Shown here: positions 19,267-28,178 of the stretch, piece after piece | How positions within the stretch are numbered: position 1 is the stretch's first letter | Layout: each line of letters opens with the position of its first letter | DNA from: Acidobacteriales bacterium 59-55 | GTDB lineage: Bacteria; Acidobacteriota; Terriglobia; Terriglobales; Acidobacteriaceae | Direction: 5' to 3' | DNA: 64,000 nt | Assembly (NCBI GenBank): GCA_001897435.1 | Contig: MKSV01000004.1 | Location: 124,001-188,000, forward strand | The notes under the pieces: generated by a model | The model's database searches: none | The model's input: the letters and a program-made list of their open reading frames with translations, nothing else | What the model was told of the DNA's origin: nothing | Position numbers and translations under genes: made by a program

Positions 19267-19797
19267 ATGGCAGCAACGGTGATGGCAGGACAGCAGATGA
19301 AATTGATGGGCTCGCGGCGGCGGTTGCAGGGCCGCGCGGCGACGCTGGCGGAGCGCAACCGTGAGTTGTATGAGGCGCAGCGCCGTGCGCGCCGTGGACC
19401 GACACCCGAGGTCTTCTTTACCAAGCACATCGACAACAGCCGCATTGTGAAGGCCGACGACCCGGAGCGGCGGCGCGAGATGCGCAGCTTCTCGGCGGTG
19501 ATGAGCGTTCTGTTTGTGCTGGTGATGGTGTATGTGTGGCAGCACTTTTCGGCGATCGAGATGGGGTACAACATCGAGGCGCAGAAGGTCCAGGTGGAGC
19601 ACCTGAGCGAGCAGAATCGGCAGCTTCGGCTGAGCGAGGCCGAACTGACCGACCCGGAGCGGATTGACGTAATGGCCAGGCAGCTTGGACTGGGCGCACC
19701 GCAGCCGGGACAGGTGGTGCGGCCGGACGGAAGCGATGTCAACGCTAACGACGCGGTGCTGGCGCAGGCGCATGTTCCGAAGTTCGTGGGACAGTAA
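19267..19797 (+). CDS. ftsL: FtsL-like cell division protein
   Basis: A 176-residue bitopic membrane protein. A basic cytoplasmic segment (1-73, many Arg) precedes one membrane helix (~75-92, SAVMSVLFVLVMVYVW). A short coiled coil (~100-128, GYNIEAQKVQVEHLSEQNRQLRLSEAELTDPERID) follows, then AxQLGLGAPQPGQVV, a common end of FtsL/DivIC-type proteins. FtsL assembles with FtsB and FtsQ and activates FtsWI. Sequence conservation in the family is poor, so the call rests on topology and its position between rsmH and ftsI. The cytoplasmic part is longer than in E. coli FtsL. Confidence 0.8.
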   Translation: MAATVMAGQQMKLMGSRRRLQGRAATLAERNRELYEAQRRARRGPTPEVFFTKHIDNSRIVKADDPERRREMRSFSAVMSVLFVLVMVYVWQHFSAIEMGYNIEAQKVQVEHLSEQNRQLRLSEAELTDPERIDVMARQLGLGAPQPGQVVRPDGSDVNANDAVLAQAHVPKFVGQ

Positions 19798-19861
19798 GAC
19801 TGGGACAGTAGGATAGGCAACAGGGATCAGGAAGCGCTGCTGATCGGGAGCTGACAGAAGC

Positions 19862-22225
19862 ATGAAGCAGGCGCCACGACAGACATTGACGGCTCCGATA
19901 CGGAGAATCCGTTTTGTCCATGTGGCGTCCTTTTTCTGTTTCTGGGTGGTAATGATCGTAGGACGGCTGGGCTGGGTGCAGGTGGTGCGGCACGGCGAGT
20001 TTGTGCGGCGCGCGGCGCAGCAGCAGCAGCGGACCTTCGAGGTGGCTCCGCGGCGGGGAATGCTGTACGACCGCAATCTGCGGGAACTGGCGATGACGGT
20101 GCTGGTGGACAGCGTGTACGCTGTGCCATCGGAGCTTGGCGACAACCGGGCGAATGCGGCGGAGCTGCTGGCGGAGGTTGTGCATCAGCCGGATGACAGC
20201 TATACGTCGGAGAAGAGGATCCTGGCGCGGTTCAAGGCGTCGCGGAACTTTGCCTGGGTGGCGAGAAAGCTCGACCGCGAGACGGCGGAACGGGTGCGCG
20301 AACTGAATCTGAAGGGCGTTTATTTTCAGAAGGAGTTCAAACGGTTTTACCCGAACAACGATCTGGCCGCGCAGGTGCTGGGTTACGTCGGCATCGACGA
20401 CAAGGGGCTGGGCGGGCTGGAGCTGGAGTTCGACGACGATATGCACGGGACGCCGGGTCACATGCTGACGGCTCTCGACGCCAAGCGGCATGTGCTGGGC
20501 AGCCAGGAGAGCCAGCCGCTGCCGGGCGAGAACCTGATCCTGACGGTCGACGCCAATATCCAGTACATGGCGGAGCGGGCGCTGGACGCGCAGATGGAGA
20601 AGGTGAAGGCGCTGCATGGAACGATTGTGGTGCAGGACCCGCATACGGGACAGATTCTTGCGTTGGCGATCTCTCCGCGATTTAATCCGAACGATCCGCG
20701 GCACATGAAGCCGGGCGCGCTACAGGATCTGGCGGTGAGCAATATCTATGAGCCGGGATCGACGTTCAAGCTGGTGACGTATTCTGCCGCAATCGATGCG
20801 GCGGGGGTGCAGCCGGACGATCTGGTCGATTGCCAGGGAGGAGCAATTACGCTCTTCGGGCGGACAATTCACGATGACATCTCGGACCGCGGCATGGGCG
20901 TGGTGACGGTGCAGCGGGCACTGGAGAAATCGAGCGACGTGGCCGCGGTGAAGCTGGCGTTGAAGCTGGGACCGGACAAGTTTTACAAGTACATCAAGGC
21001 CTATGGCTTTGGCGACCGCACCGGGATCGAGTTGCCCAGCGAGACGCGCGGTCTGCTGCGGCCGCCGAGCCGATGGGGCGCGACCAGTATCGGGTCGCTG
21101 GCCATCGGGCAGGAGATTGGCGTAACGCCGATTCAGCTGGTCACCATGGTGAGCACGATCGCCAATGGCGGAACGTATCTGCCGCCGCACATTTTGTTGA
21201 ATTCAACGAATGAGATGAAGGGCGATCCGCGATTGAAGCCGGTAGCGTTCCGGCCGGAGAGCCAAGTGCCCGATCCGCTGCCGGACGGGGCGCACCGCGT
21301 GATCTCGACGCTGACCTCGGCGAAGATGCGGAAGATGATGCAGGGGATCGTGCTCAATGGATCGGGCAAAGCGGCTGCGCTCAACGGCTACAGCTCGGCC
21401 GGCAAGACCGGGACGGCGCAGAAGATCGATCCGGAGACGCACACGTACTCGCATACAAAGCTAGTGGCGAGCTTTGCGGGATTTGCGCCGGTGAACAATC
21501 CGGCCATCTCGGTGACGGTCGTGATTGACAACCCGACGGCCGGGCCGAGCAAGTATGGCGCGGCGGTGAGCGCTCCGGTCTTTGCCGAGGTGGCGCAGCA
21601 GGTGCTCGAATATCTCGGGGTGCCGCACGACCAGCCGCTGAAGGAAAAGAAGACGGCCCCGATCTTGACGGCGAAAGATCTTGCCGACGATAACCCGGGG
21701 GACAGCACTGCCGACCTGACGGCGATGTTCGACGACGCGAACAACCTGCCGGCGGACGATCCCTTGCGGAATCCGAATGCCGCTGCGACGGCGCAGGCGG
21801 TGGCGGCGGAGAAGGGTTCGACGATCGCGACGGTGACGGCGACGGGGACGAAGGCAGGAGAGAGCGGGAGATCACGAGGGATCGCCGATCTACTGCCGGC
21901 GAAGGTGCTGTCGGCGTTCAAGGCCAGCGGAGGGATGAGTTCGACGATGCCCGATGAGGAGGACAAAGGAGCGTCGGGGCTCGGGCCGGCAAAGACCGAT
22001 CCGGCGGCGCCGTTCAAGGGCGGCCACGATGTCCTGGTGGATGCGGGCAAGCGGGTAGCGGTGCCTGTCTTTGATGGGGCGGGGTTGCGGAGAGCGGTGG
22101 AAAAAGCGGACGCGGCAGGGCTGAGGCTGAAGCCGGTGGGCAGCGGGCTGGCCCGCGAGCAGGTTCCGGCAGCGGGCACGATGGTACCGCTCGGGACGGA
22201 GATCGTGGTCCGGTTTACGCGATAG
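19862..22225 (+). CDS. ftsI: FtsI-type class B penicillin-binding protein with C-terminal PASTA domain
   Basis: A 787-residue division transpeptidase that cross-links septal peptidoglycan. One N-terminal membrane helix (~17-38) is followed by a dimerisation domain (VAPRRGMLYDRN, GLGGLELEFD). The transpeptidase domain has catalytic Ser300 in STFK, and KTGTAQ at 515-520. The second motif reads SSD (357-359) instead of the usual SxN. A long Ala/Asp-rich linker (~590-715) leads to one PASTA domain (~720-787, VAVPVFDGAGLRRAVEKADAAGLRLKPVG). E. coli FtsI has ~590 residues and no PASTA domain; such tails are known from Gram-positive and other groups. Its membrane partner FtsW is encoded downstream. 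Confidence 0.92.
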   Translation: MKQAPRQTLTAPIRRIRFVHVASFFCFWVVMIVGRLGWVQVVRHGEFVRRAAQQQQRTFEVAPRRGMLYDRNLRELAMTVLVDSVYAVPSELGDNRANAAELLAEVVHQPDDSYTSEKRILARFKASRNFAWVARKLDRETAERVRELNLKGVYFQKEFKRFYPNNDLAAQVLGYVGIDDKGLGGLELEFDDDMHGTPGHMLTALDAKRHVLGSQESQPLPGENLILTVDANIQYMAERALDAQMEKVKALHGTIVVQDPHTGQILALAISPRFNPNDPRHMKPGALQDLAVSNIYEPGSTFKLVTYSAAIDAAGVQPDDLVDCQGGAITLFGRTIHDDISDRGMGVVTVQRALEKSSDVAAVKLALKLGPDKFYKYIKAYGFGDRTGIELPSETRGLLRPPSRWGATSIGSLAIGQEIGVTPIQLVTMVSTIANGGTYLPPHILLNSTNEMKGDPRLKPVAFRPESQVPDPLPDGAHRVISTLTSAKMRKMMQGIVLNGSGKAAALNGYSSAGKTGTAQKIDPETHTYSHTKLVASFAGFAPVNNPAISVTVVIDNPTAGPSKYGAAVSAPVFAEVAQQVLEYLGVPHDQPLKEKKTAPILTAKDLADDNPGDSTADLTAMFDDANNLPADDPLRNPNAAATAQAVAAEKGSTIATVTATGTKAGESGRSRGIADLLPAKVLSAFKASGGMSSTMPDEEDKGASGLGPAKTDPAAPFKGGHDVLVDAGKRVAVPVFDGAGLRRAVEKADAAGLRLKPVGSGLAREQVPAAGTMVPLGTEIVVRFTR

Positions 22226-22280
22226 CGTGGGCGGGAAAGGCCGGGGGCGGAGCTGGAAGCAGCAGCTAGAATCAATTGAT

Positions 22281-23771
22281 ATGCGGTGGATGGATGTCTT
22301 GGCGGATATAGGGGCGGTGGAGAGCGCAGCCGCGCCGGTCGAGGTGACCGGCGTTGCGTATGACTCGCGCAGGGTAGGCCCGGGGGACGCTTTCGTCGCA
22401 ATGCGGGGTGGGGCTGCCGATGGCAACAACTATATAGAGGCAGCGATTACGCAGGGCGCGGCTGCGGTGGTGACGGATTCGCGGGAGGCATATGAGAGGC
22501 TTCGCAGGGATCATGCAGCCGTCGGCGCTGCGCTGGTGGAGCATGGACGGCGGGCGTTGGCGGAGGCGAGCGCGGCGGTGATGGGGCATCCCGAGCGGCG
22601 GCTGGCGCTCAGCGCAGTGACGGGAACGAATGGGAAGACGACGACGGCGTTTCTGCTGGAGGCGATGCTCAGAAGCGTCGGGCGGACGTGCGTGCTGATG
22701 GGAACGATTGAGACGCATGTGGGCGGAGAGGTGAAGGCGTCTCCGCATACGACGCCAGAGTCGCGGGATGTGCTCGCTGTCTTTGCCGATGGCGTGAAGG
22801 CGGGAGCGACAGAGGCGGTGATGGAGATGTCGTCTCATGCGCTTGAGCAGGAGCGGGTTTGGGGACTGCCGGTGGATGTGGCGATCTTTACGAATCTGAC
22901 GCAGGACCATCTGGACTATCACGGGACGATGGAGAACTATTTTGCGGCGAAGCGGCGGCTGTTTGAAGGAGTGGGTGCGCCGCCGCCGCGAGTTGCCGTG
23001 GTGAATTCGGACGATGCTTATAGTGAGCGGCTGATCGAGGGTGCGGAGCGGTCGCGGGTCATTCGTTATGGGTTGGAGGGACGGGGAGATTTTCGTGCTG
23101 AAGAGGTGCGAATGCCGGCGGGGGAGACGCGGTTCCGGATGGTGACTCCGGCGGGGACGGTTGAGGTGAGGTCTCCGCTGAGCGGGAGAGTAAACGTTTA
23201 TAACCTTCTGGCGGCGAGCGCGGCGGCCTGGGCTCGGGGGCTGTCGATCGACGAGATTGCCGCGGGGGCGGCTGCGGGGGCACAGGTTCCGGGGCGGTTT
23301 GAGGTGGTGCCTTCGAGCAGCGGGATTACGGTGGTGGTGGACTATGCGCATACCGACGATGCTCTGCGGAATCTGATTGCGCTGGGGCGGGAGTTGGTGA
23401 AGGAACGGGGCGGGCGCGTGATTACGCTGTTCGGCTGCGGCGGTGATCGCGATCGGACGAAGCGACCGCGGATGGGACGGGCGGCGGGCGAGGGTAGCGA
23501 TCTGGTGGTCCTGACCAGCGACAATCCCCGGAGCGAAGAGCCGATGGAGATTATTGGCGAGGCGCTGGCAGGGGTGCGTGCGACCGGGACAAACTGCATC
23601 GTAGAAGAAGATCGGGCGGGAGCGATCGCGATTGCGATTCGTTCGGCAAAGGCGGGAGATATTGTGCTGCTGGCAGGCAAGGGGCATGAGAAGGTACAGA
23701 TTCTGCGGGATGGGACGGTGCCGTTTGACGATGTGGCGGTGGCTGCCGGAGTTTTGAAGGAGATTGGATGA
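22281..23771 (+). CDS. murE: UDP-N-acetylmuramoyl-tripeptide synthetase (MurE)
   Basis: A 496-residue Mur ligase that adds the third amino acid to UDP-MurNAc-L-Ala-D-Glu. The N-terminal domain has VTGVAYDSRRVGPGDAFVAMRG; the central domain has the P-loop GTNGKTTTAFLLE and ATEAVMEMSSHALEQERVWG with FTNLTQDHLDYHGTMENYFAAKR. The C-terminal domain has VVVDYAHTDDALRN, FGCGGDRDRTKRPRMG and DNPRSEEP. The DNPR motif is the signature of meso-diaminopimelate-adding enzymes. The ATG at 22281 gives normal length; a GTG at 22227 would add 18 residues. Confidence 0.95.
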   Translation: MRWMDVLADIGAVESAAAPVEVTGVAYDSRRVGPGDAFVAMRGGAADGNNYIEAAITQGAAAVVTDSREAYERLRRDHAAVGAALVEHGRRALAEASAAVMGHPERRLALSAVTGTNGKTTTAFLLEAMLRSVGRTCVLMGTIETHVGGEVKASPHTTPESRDVLAVFADGVKAGATEAVMEMSSHALEQERVWGLPVDVAIFTNLTQDHLDYHGTMENYFAAKRRLFEGVGAPPPRVAVVNSDDAYSERLIEGAERSRVIRYGLEGRGDFRAEEVRMPAGETRFRMVTPAGTVEVRSPLSGRVNVYNLLAASAAAWARGLSIDEIAAGAAAGAQVPGRFEVVPSSSGITVVVDYAHTDDALRNLIALGRELVKERGGRVITLFGCGGDRDRTKRPRMGRAAGEGSDLVVLTSDNPRSEEPMEIIGEALAGVRATGTNCIVEEDRAGAIAIAIRSAKAGDIVLLAGKGHEKVQILRDGTVPFDDVAVAAGVLKEIG

Positions 23772-25147
23772 AGCTGACGCTGGGGCAGGTTGCGGATTGG
23801 ATTCACGCGGATGGGGAGTTCGATACTGCGCTGGAGGCGGTGGGGTACTCGATTGACTCGCGCACGGTGGGCTCGGGGGAGTTGTTCTTTGCCGTGAAGG
23901 GCGAGCGGCTGGACGGGCATGAGTATGTCCACGCGGCGCTGGCCGACGGCGCTGTCGCGGCGGTGGTGAGCAATGGGTGGGTGGTGCCGGCGGAGGTGGA
24001 TGAGGCCAGGCTGCTGCGCGTGGCCGACTGCGAGGACTGCGTGCTGCTGGCCTTGCAGAGGCTGGCCCGTGCCGTGCGCAGGGAGTGGGGCGGGCGGGTG
24101 ATTGGAGTGACCGGATCTGCCGGCAAGACGACCACGAAGGAGGCCGTGGCACAGGTGCTGGGAGCGCGGTTTAGGGTGTTGAAGTCGCAGGGGAACTTGA
24201 ACAACGGGTTTGGATTGCCGTTGCAGTTGCTGAAGCTGGAGCCGGAGCACGAGGTCGCGGTGATCGAGATGGGCATGAATCATGCCGGGGAGATCGCTGC
24301 GCTGGCGAAGATTGCGGAGCCGGACTGGGCGGTGGTTTCGAATGTAGGCCCGGTGCATCTGGAGTTTTTCGCGGATGGCATCGCCGGGATTGCGCGGGCG
24401 AAGTATGAGTTGGTCGAGGCGCTGCCTGCGGATGGGGTGGCGGTGCTGAACTTCGACGACAATTATGTGGCGTCGTTTGGCCGCGGAATGGGCGAGCGCG
24501 CGGTCTTCTATGGGCTGGGCGAAGGGGCCGAGGTGCGGGCTGTGCATGTGGTCGAGGCGGGTGCGGAAGGCGTGGTCTTTACCGTCGAGGCGCAGGGAGA
24601 GCGAGCCAGCGTGCAGTTGCGGATGTTGGGGCGACACAACGTTTCAAATGCCCTGGCGGCGATTGCGGTGGGGCTGCGCAGTGGGATGTCGCTGGAAGAG
24701 TGCGCGGCGGCGGTGGGGGAGATGCGGGCCGGGGATAAGCGCGGCGAGGTGATCGCGTGGCGGGGCGCGGCGATTATCAACGATTGCTACAACTCTAATC
24801 CTCGGGCGCTGGATGCGATGGTGGATGCGCTGATGGCGATGCCGGGAGAGCGGCATATCGTGGTGGCGGGCGAGATGCTGGAACTGGGGCCGGAGGGGGA
24901 GGCGCTGCATGCGGCCCGCGGGAGGCGAATGGCTGAGCGCGGGGTGACGGCGTTGGTGGGGGTTCGCGGTCTGGCGAAGGCGATGGTCGAGGCGGCGCAG
25001 GTGGCTGGGGTGGAGTCGACGTTTGTGGCCGATGCAGAGATGGCTGGAGAGTGGCTGCAGGCGAATCTCCGGGCTGGAGATGCTGTGCTGCTTAAGGCTT
25101 CACGCGGGGTGCGGCTGGAGCGAGCGTTGACGGGGATGATCTCGTAG
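23768..25147 (+). CDS. murF: UDP-N-acetylmuramoyl-tripeptide--D-alanyl-D-alanine ligase (MurF)
   Basis: A 459-residue Mur ligase that attaches D-Ala-D-Ala to complete the pentapeptide. Landmarks: YSIDSRTVGSGELFFAVKGERLDGHEYV (N-terminal domain), the P-loop GVTGSAGKTTTKEAVAQVL, VIEMGMNHAGEI, SNVGPVHLEFF, and the C-terminal NDCYNSNPRALDAMVDAL and VVAGEMLELG. The ATG overlaps the murE stop (ATGA), which implies translational coupling. It is followed after 143 bases by mraY. Confidence 0.95.
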   Translation: MKLTLGQVADWIHADGEFDTALEAVGYSIDSRTVGSGELFFAVKGERLDGHEYVHAALADGAVAAVVSNGWVVPAEVDEARLLRVADCEDCVLLALQRLARAVRREWGGRVIGVTGSAGKTTTKEAVAQVLGARFRVLKSQGNLNNGFGLPLQLLKLEPEHEVAVIEMGMNHAGEIAALAKIAEPDWAVVSNVGPVHLEFFADGIAGIARAKYELVEALPADGVAVLNFDDNYVASFGRGMGERAVFYGLGEGAEVRAVHVVEAGAEGVVFTVEAQGERASVQLRMLGRHNVSNALAAIAVGLRSGMSLEECAAAVGEMRAGDKRGEVIAWRGAAIINDCYNSNPRALDAMVDALMAMPGERHIVVAGEMLELGPEGEALHAARGRRMAERGVTALVGVRGLAKAMVEAAQVAGVESTFVADAEMAGEWLQANLRAGDAVLLKASRGVRLERALTGMIS

Positions 25148-25290
25148 GCCATTTTTCGATGGGATGCGCTTTGGTTCGCGGACGAAAATGACGGGCTGTG
25201 GGTGGGCGAACGCCTGTTAAGATAGCGGTGTGCCGGTGGCTGGAGGTCAAGGCCGCCGATCCCGAATCGTACATTGAAGGCGGAGACGTT

Positions 25291-26427
25291 TTGCTCTATT
25301 GGCTGCTGTACCAGAAGTTGTTTCCTTACTTCCGGCTGTTTCGCATCTTCCGGTACATCACGTTCCGCACGGTGTTCGCGAGCCTGACGGCGCTGCTGAT
25401 CGGCCTTCTAATCGGGCCGTATGTGATCGAGAAGCTGCGCGAGTTCCAGATTGGCCAGTACATCCGCGAAGAGGGGCCGGAGTCGCACCAGAAGAAGAGC
25501 GGCACGCCGACGATGGGCGGGGTGCTGATCTGCATCTCGATCCTGGTGCCGACGCTGCTGTGGTCGGATCTGTCGAATCCGCTGGTGTGGCTGGTGATGC
25601 TGTCGATGCTGGCATTTGGCGCGATCGGGTTTGCGGACGACTACATCAAGGTGGTGCATCGGCGGAACCAGGGGCTGACGGCGCGGGCGAAGCTGGGACT
25701 GCAACTGCTGGTGAGCTGCGGCATAGCGCTGGCGCTGGTGTGGATGGAACTGCATGGGACCTATTCGACGCAGGTGATCGTTCCCTTCGCGAAGAACTTT
25801 CGTCCCAGCTTTATCATCGACAGCCTGTTGCAGTCGCCTCATTTATGGTGGCTGGCCTTCATTCCATTTGTGATCTTTGTGATGCTGGTGGTCTCGTTTT
25901 CGAGTAATGCGGTGAACCTGACCGATGGGCTGGATGGACTTGCAATCGGCTGCACGATCATCGCGGCGGGAGCGCTGGCGGTACTGACGTATGTGAGCGG
26001 ACATGCGGTGTTCAGCGAGTATCTCGAACTGCCACGAATGCCACTGGTTGGCGAGTTGACGGTCTTTTGCGGGGCGATGGTGGGAGGGAGCATCGGCTTC
26101 CTCTGGTACAACGCGCATCCGGCGGAGGTCTTCATGGGCGATGTGGGGAGCCTGGCGCTGGGGGGCGCGATCGGGACGGTGGCGGTGGTACTCAAGCAGG
26201 AGCTGTTGCTGCCGTTTATCGGAGGGGTATTTATTCTGGAAGCAGTGAGCGTGATGCTCCAGGTTGGCAGCTACAAGCTGCGCAACGGGAAGCGCATCTT
26301 CAAGATGGCTCCGCTGCACCATCACTTCGAGTTGAAGGGGTGGTCGGAGTCGAAGGTGATTGCGCGGTTCTGGATTATGGCGCTGGTGTTCGCGCTGTTT
26401 GCGCTGACGACGTTGAAGTTGAGGTAG
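25291..26427 (+). CDS. mraY: Phospho-N-acetylmuramoyl-pentapeptide-transferase (MraY)
   Basis: A 378-residue integral membrane enzyme that makes lipid I on undecaprenyl phosphate. It has about ten membrane helices. Catalytic features are [19 protein letters not shown], the aspartate pair in [39 protein letters not shown] and the HHH motif in PLHHHFEL. The TTG at 25291 is chosen because GGAG lies six bases upstream and the protein then begins LYWLLYQKL, aligning with MraY of other bacteria; a GTG at 25198 would add 31 residues. Confidence 0.93.
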   Translation: MLYWLLYQKLFPYFRLFRIFRYITFRTVFASLTALLIGLLIGPYVIEKLREFQIGQYIREEGPESHQKKSGTPTMGGVLICISILVPTLLWSDLSNPLVWLVMLSMLAFGAIGFADDYIKVVHRRNQGLTARAKLGLQLLVSCGIALALVWMELHGTYSTQVIVPFAKNFRPSFIIDSLLQSPHLWWLAFIPFVIFVMLVVSFSSNAVNLTDGLDGLAIGCTIIAAGALAVLTYVSGHAVFSEYLELPRMPLVGELTVFCGAMVGGSIGFLWYNAHPAEVFMGDVGSLALGGAIGTVAVVLKQELLLPFIGGVFILEAVSVMLQVGSYKLRNGKRIFKMAPLHHHFELKGWSESKVIARFWIMALVFALFALTTLKLR

Positions 26428-26431
26428 AGGG

Positions 26432-26779
26432 ATGCCTGTGACATCTATCCGAAAAGCGATATTCATTACAGAGATGATTTTGCTGAATATTGTTCTGTGC
26501 TTGATCTGGTGGTGGTCCATTTTGGTCAGACCCGAAGGGGTAAAGGCTCTGCTAGTGCTGTTGCCTTTTCAGATAGGACTCAATTACGGCATAGTTTTAC
26601 TCTGGCGACGATACCGTTCCCAATTCTCTGGTTTGACAGTAATTTTTGTGACGGGCCTGTTATACGGCTTGTTTCAAGCACTGTACGAACGCAGCTGGTG
26701 GATGCTTTGTTTTGTGCCGATTTCGATAGGTTTGATCTGGTGGTCTATTAAGGCACATCGTCTTAGTCAGGTAAGGTAA
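26432..26779 (+). CDS. Small hydrophobic protein inserted in the dcw cluster, unknown function
   Basis: A 115-residue protein with four likely membrane helices: ~10-30 (FITEMILLNIVLCLIWWW), ~38-56, ~66-84 and ~88-106 (rich in Trp: RSWWMLCFVPISIGLIWWSI). It is not recognised as a member of any known family. It sits between mraY and murD, where no gene is normally found, four bases after mraY and eight before murD, so it must be co-transcribed with them. Base composition is clearly less GC-rich than its neighbours, which suggests recent acquisition. A role in lipid-intermediate metabolism is possible only by association. Confidence 0.65.
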   Translation: MPVTSIRKAIFITEMILLNIVLCLIWWWSILVRPEGVKALLVLLPFQIGLNYGIVLLWRRYRSQFSGLTVIFVTGLLYGLFQALYERSWWMLCFVPISIGLIWWSIKAHRLSQVR

Positions 26780-26787
26780 AGAAGATT

Positions 26788-28143
26788 ATGGAACTGAAGA
26801 ATAAACGGGTACTGGTGGTGGGGTTGGGCAGGAGCGGGCTGTCGTCCGCGCTGTTTCTGCGAGCGCAGGGGGCGCAGGTGACTGTCAGCGACAGGCGCAG
26901 CGCAGAGGCGCTGGCGAAGGAGATTCCGGCGCTGCTGGATGCGGGAATTATGGTGGAGTCGGGGGGGCATGGGCTGCTGACCTTCCGGAGGCAGGATTTG
27001 ATTGTGGTGTCGCCGGGGATTCCGATGGATACTCCCGAGGTGAAGCAGGCGCAGGCGTTTGGGCTGACCGTCATTGGAGCGTTGGAGTTGGGTTGCCGGT
27101 TTCTCAAGGGACGAGTCGTGGCGATTACCGGATCGAATGGAAAGACGACCACGACCACGCTGCTGGGGAAGATCTTTGAAGAGGCCGGCGGTCCTACGCT
27201 GGTGGGCGGAAACATCGGGTTGCCGGTGATCGACCTGGTGGAGAAGAGCACGGCGGAGACGGTGAGCGTGCTCGAGGTTTCGAGCTTTCAACTGGAGACG
27301 ATCGAGGAGTTTCATCCGTGGATCGCGGTGGTGCTGAACATTACGCCCGACCATCTGGACCGGCATGGGAGCTTTGAGGCGTACTGGGCGGCGAAGGCCC
27401 GGATTACGGAGCGGCAGGAGACCGGGGACTTTCTGGTGCTGAACGCGGAGGACAAGCCGACGCAGATGGTGGCGACGAAGACGCGGGCGCAGATCTACTG
27501 GTTCAGCACGCGGCGGCCGGTCAAGCAGGGCGCATTCGTTCATGGCGAGAGCATCTTCTTTATTGCCAAAGAGGGCGTGAAGGCGGAGCCGGTGATGCCG
27601 GTGGCGGAGATCGGGCTCAAGGGCGCGCACAACGTGGAGAATGTGCTGGCGGCGGTATGCTCGGCGCGGCTGGCGGGGATTGGGGCGGAGACGATTCGAG
27701 CTTCGGTCGCTTCGTTCAAAGGCGTGGAGCATCGGCTGGAGTTTGTGCGCAATCTGAACGGGGTGGAGTTCTATAACGATTCGAAGGCGACCAACGTGGA
27801 TGCGGCGATGAAGGCGGTGGCCTCGTTTCGCGGTGGGGTGCATTTGATTCTGGGCGGCAAGGACAAGGGCTCGCCCTACGATGTGATGGCGGCGCTGCTA
27901 CGCGAGCGAGTGAAGGTTGTTTATACGATTGGTTCGGCTGCCGAAAAGATTGAGCGGGAGTTGCAGGGAGTGGTGAAGATAGTCTCAGCGGAGACCATAC
28001 AGGCCGCCGTAGCCGAGGCAGCGAAGGCTGCCGTGGCCGGAGACGTGGTGCTGCTGGCACCCGCCTGCTCGAGCTTTGACCAGTTTGAGAACTATGAACA
28101 CCGCGGGCAGGTCTTTCGGCAGCTCGTGAATGAATTGAGCTGA
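26788..28143 (+). CDS. murD: UDP-N-acetylmuramoylalanine--D-glutamate ligase (MurD)
   Basis: A 451-residue Mur ligase adding D-glutamate to UDP-MurNAc-L-Ala. Seen: the N-terminal Rossmann-like VLVVGLGRSGLSSALFLRAQGAQVTVSD, the P-loop ITGSNGKTTTTTLLGKI (~112-128), LEVSSFQLETIEEFHP, LNITPDHLDRHGSFEAYWAAKARI, and the C-terminal YNDSKATNVDAAMKAVASF with LILGGKDKGSPY and LLAPACSSFDQFENYEHRGQVF. All family motifs are intact. It is followed by ftsW after 35 bases. Confidence 0.96.
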   Translation: MELKNKRVLVVGLGRSGLSSALFLRAQGAQVTVSDRRSAEALAKEIPALLDAGIMVESGGHGLLTFRRQDLIVVSPGIPMDTPEVKQAQAFGLTVIGALELGCRFLKGRVVAITGSNGKTTTTTLLGKIFEEAGGPTLVGGNIGLPVIDLVEKSTAETVSVLEVSSFQLETIEEFHPWIAVVLNITPDHLDRHGSFEAYWAAKARITERQETGDFLVLNAEDKPTQMVATKTRAQIYWFSTRRPVKQGAFVHGESIFFIAKEGVKAEPVMPVAEIGLKGAHNVENVLAAVCSARLAGIGAETIRASVASFKGVEHRLEFVRNLNGVEFYNDSKATNVDAAMKAVASFRGGVHLILGGKDKGSPYDVMAALLRERVKVVYTIGSAAEKIERELQGVVKIVSAETIQAAVAEAAKAAVAGDVVLLAPACSSFDQFENYEHRGQVFRQLVNELS

Positions 28144-28178
28144 ACAAATAGCGGCAACGACGGCGGGAAGCGGATGGA

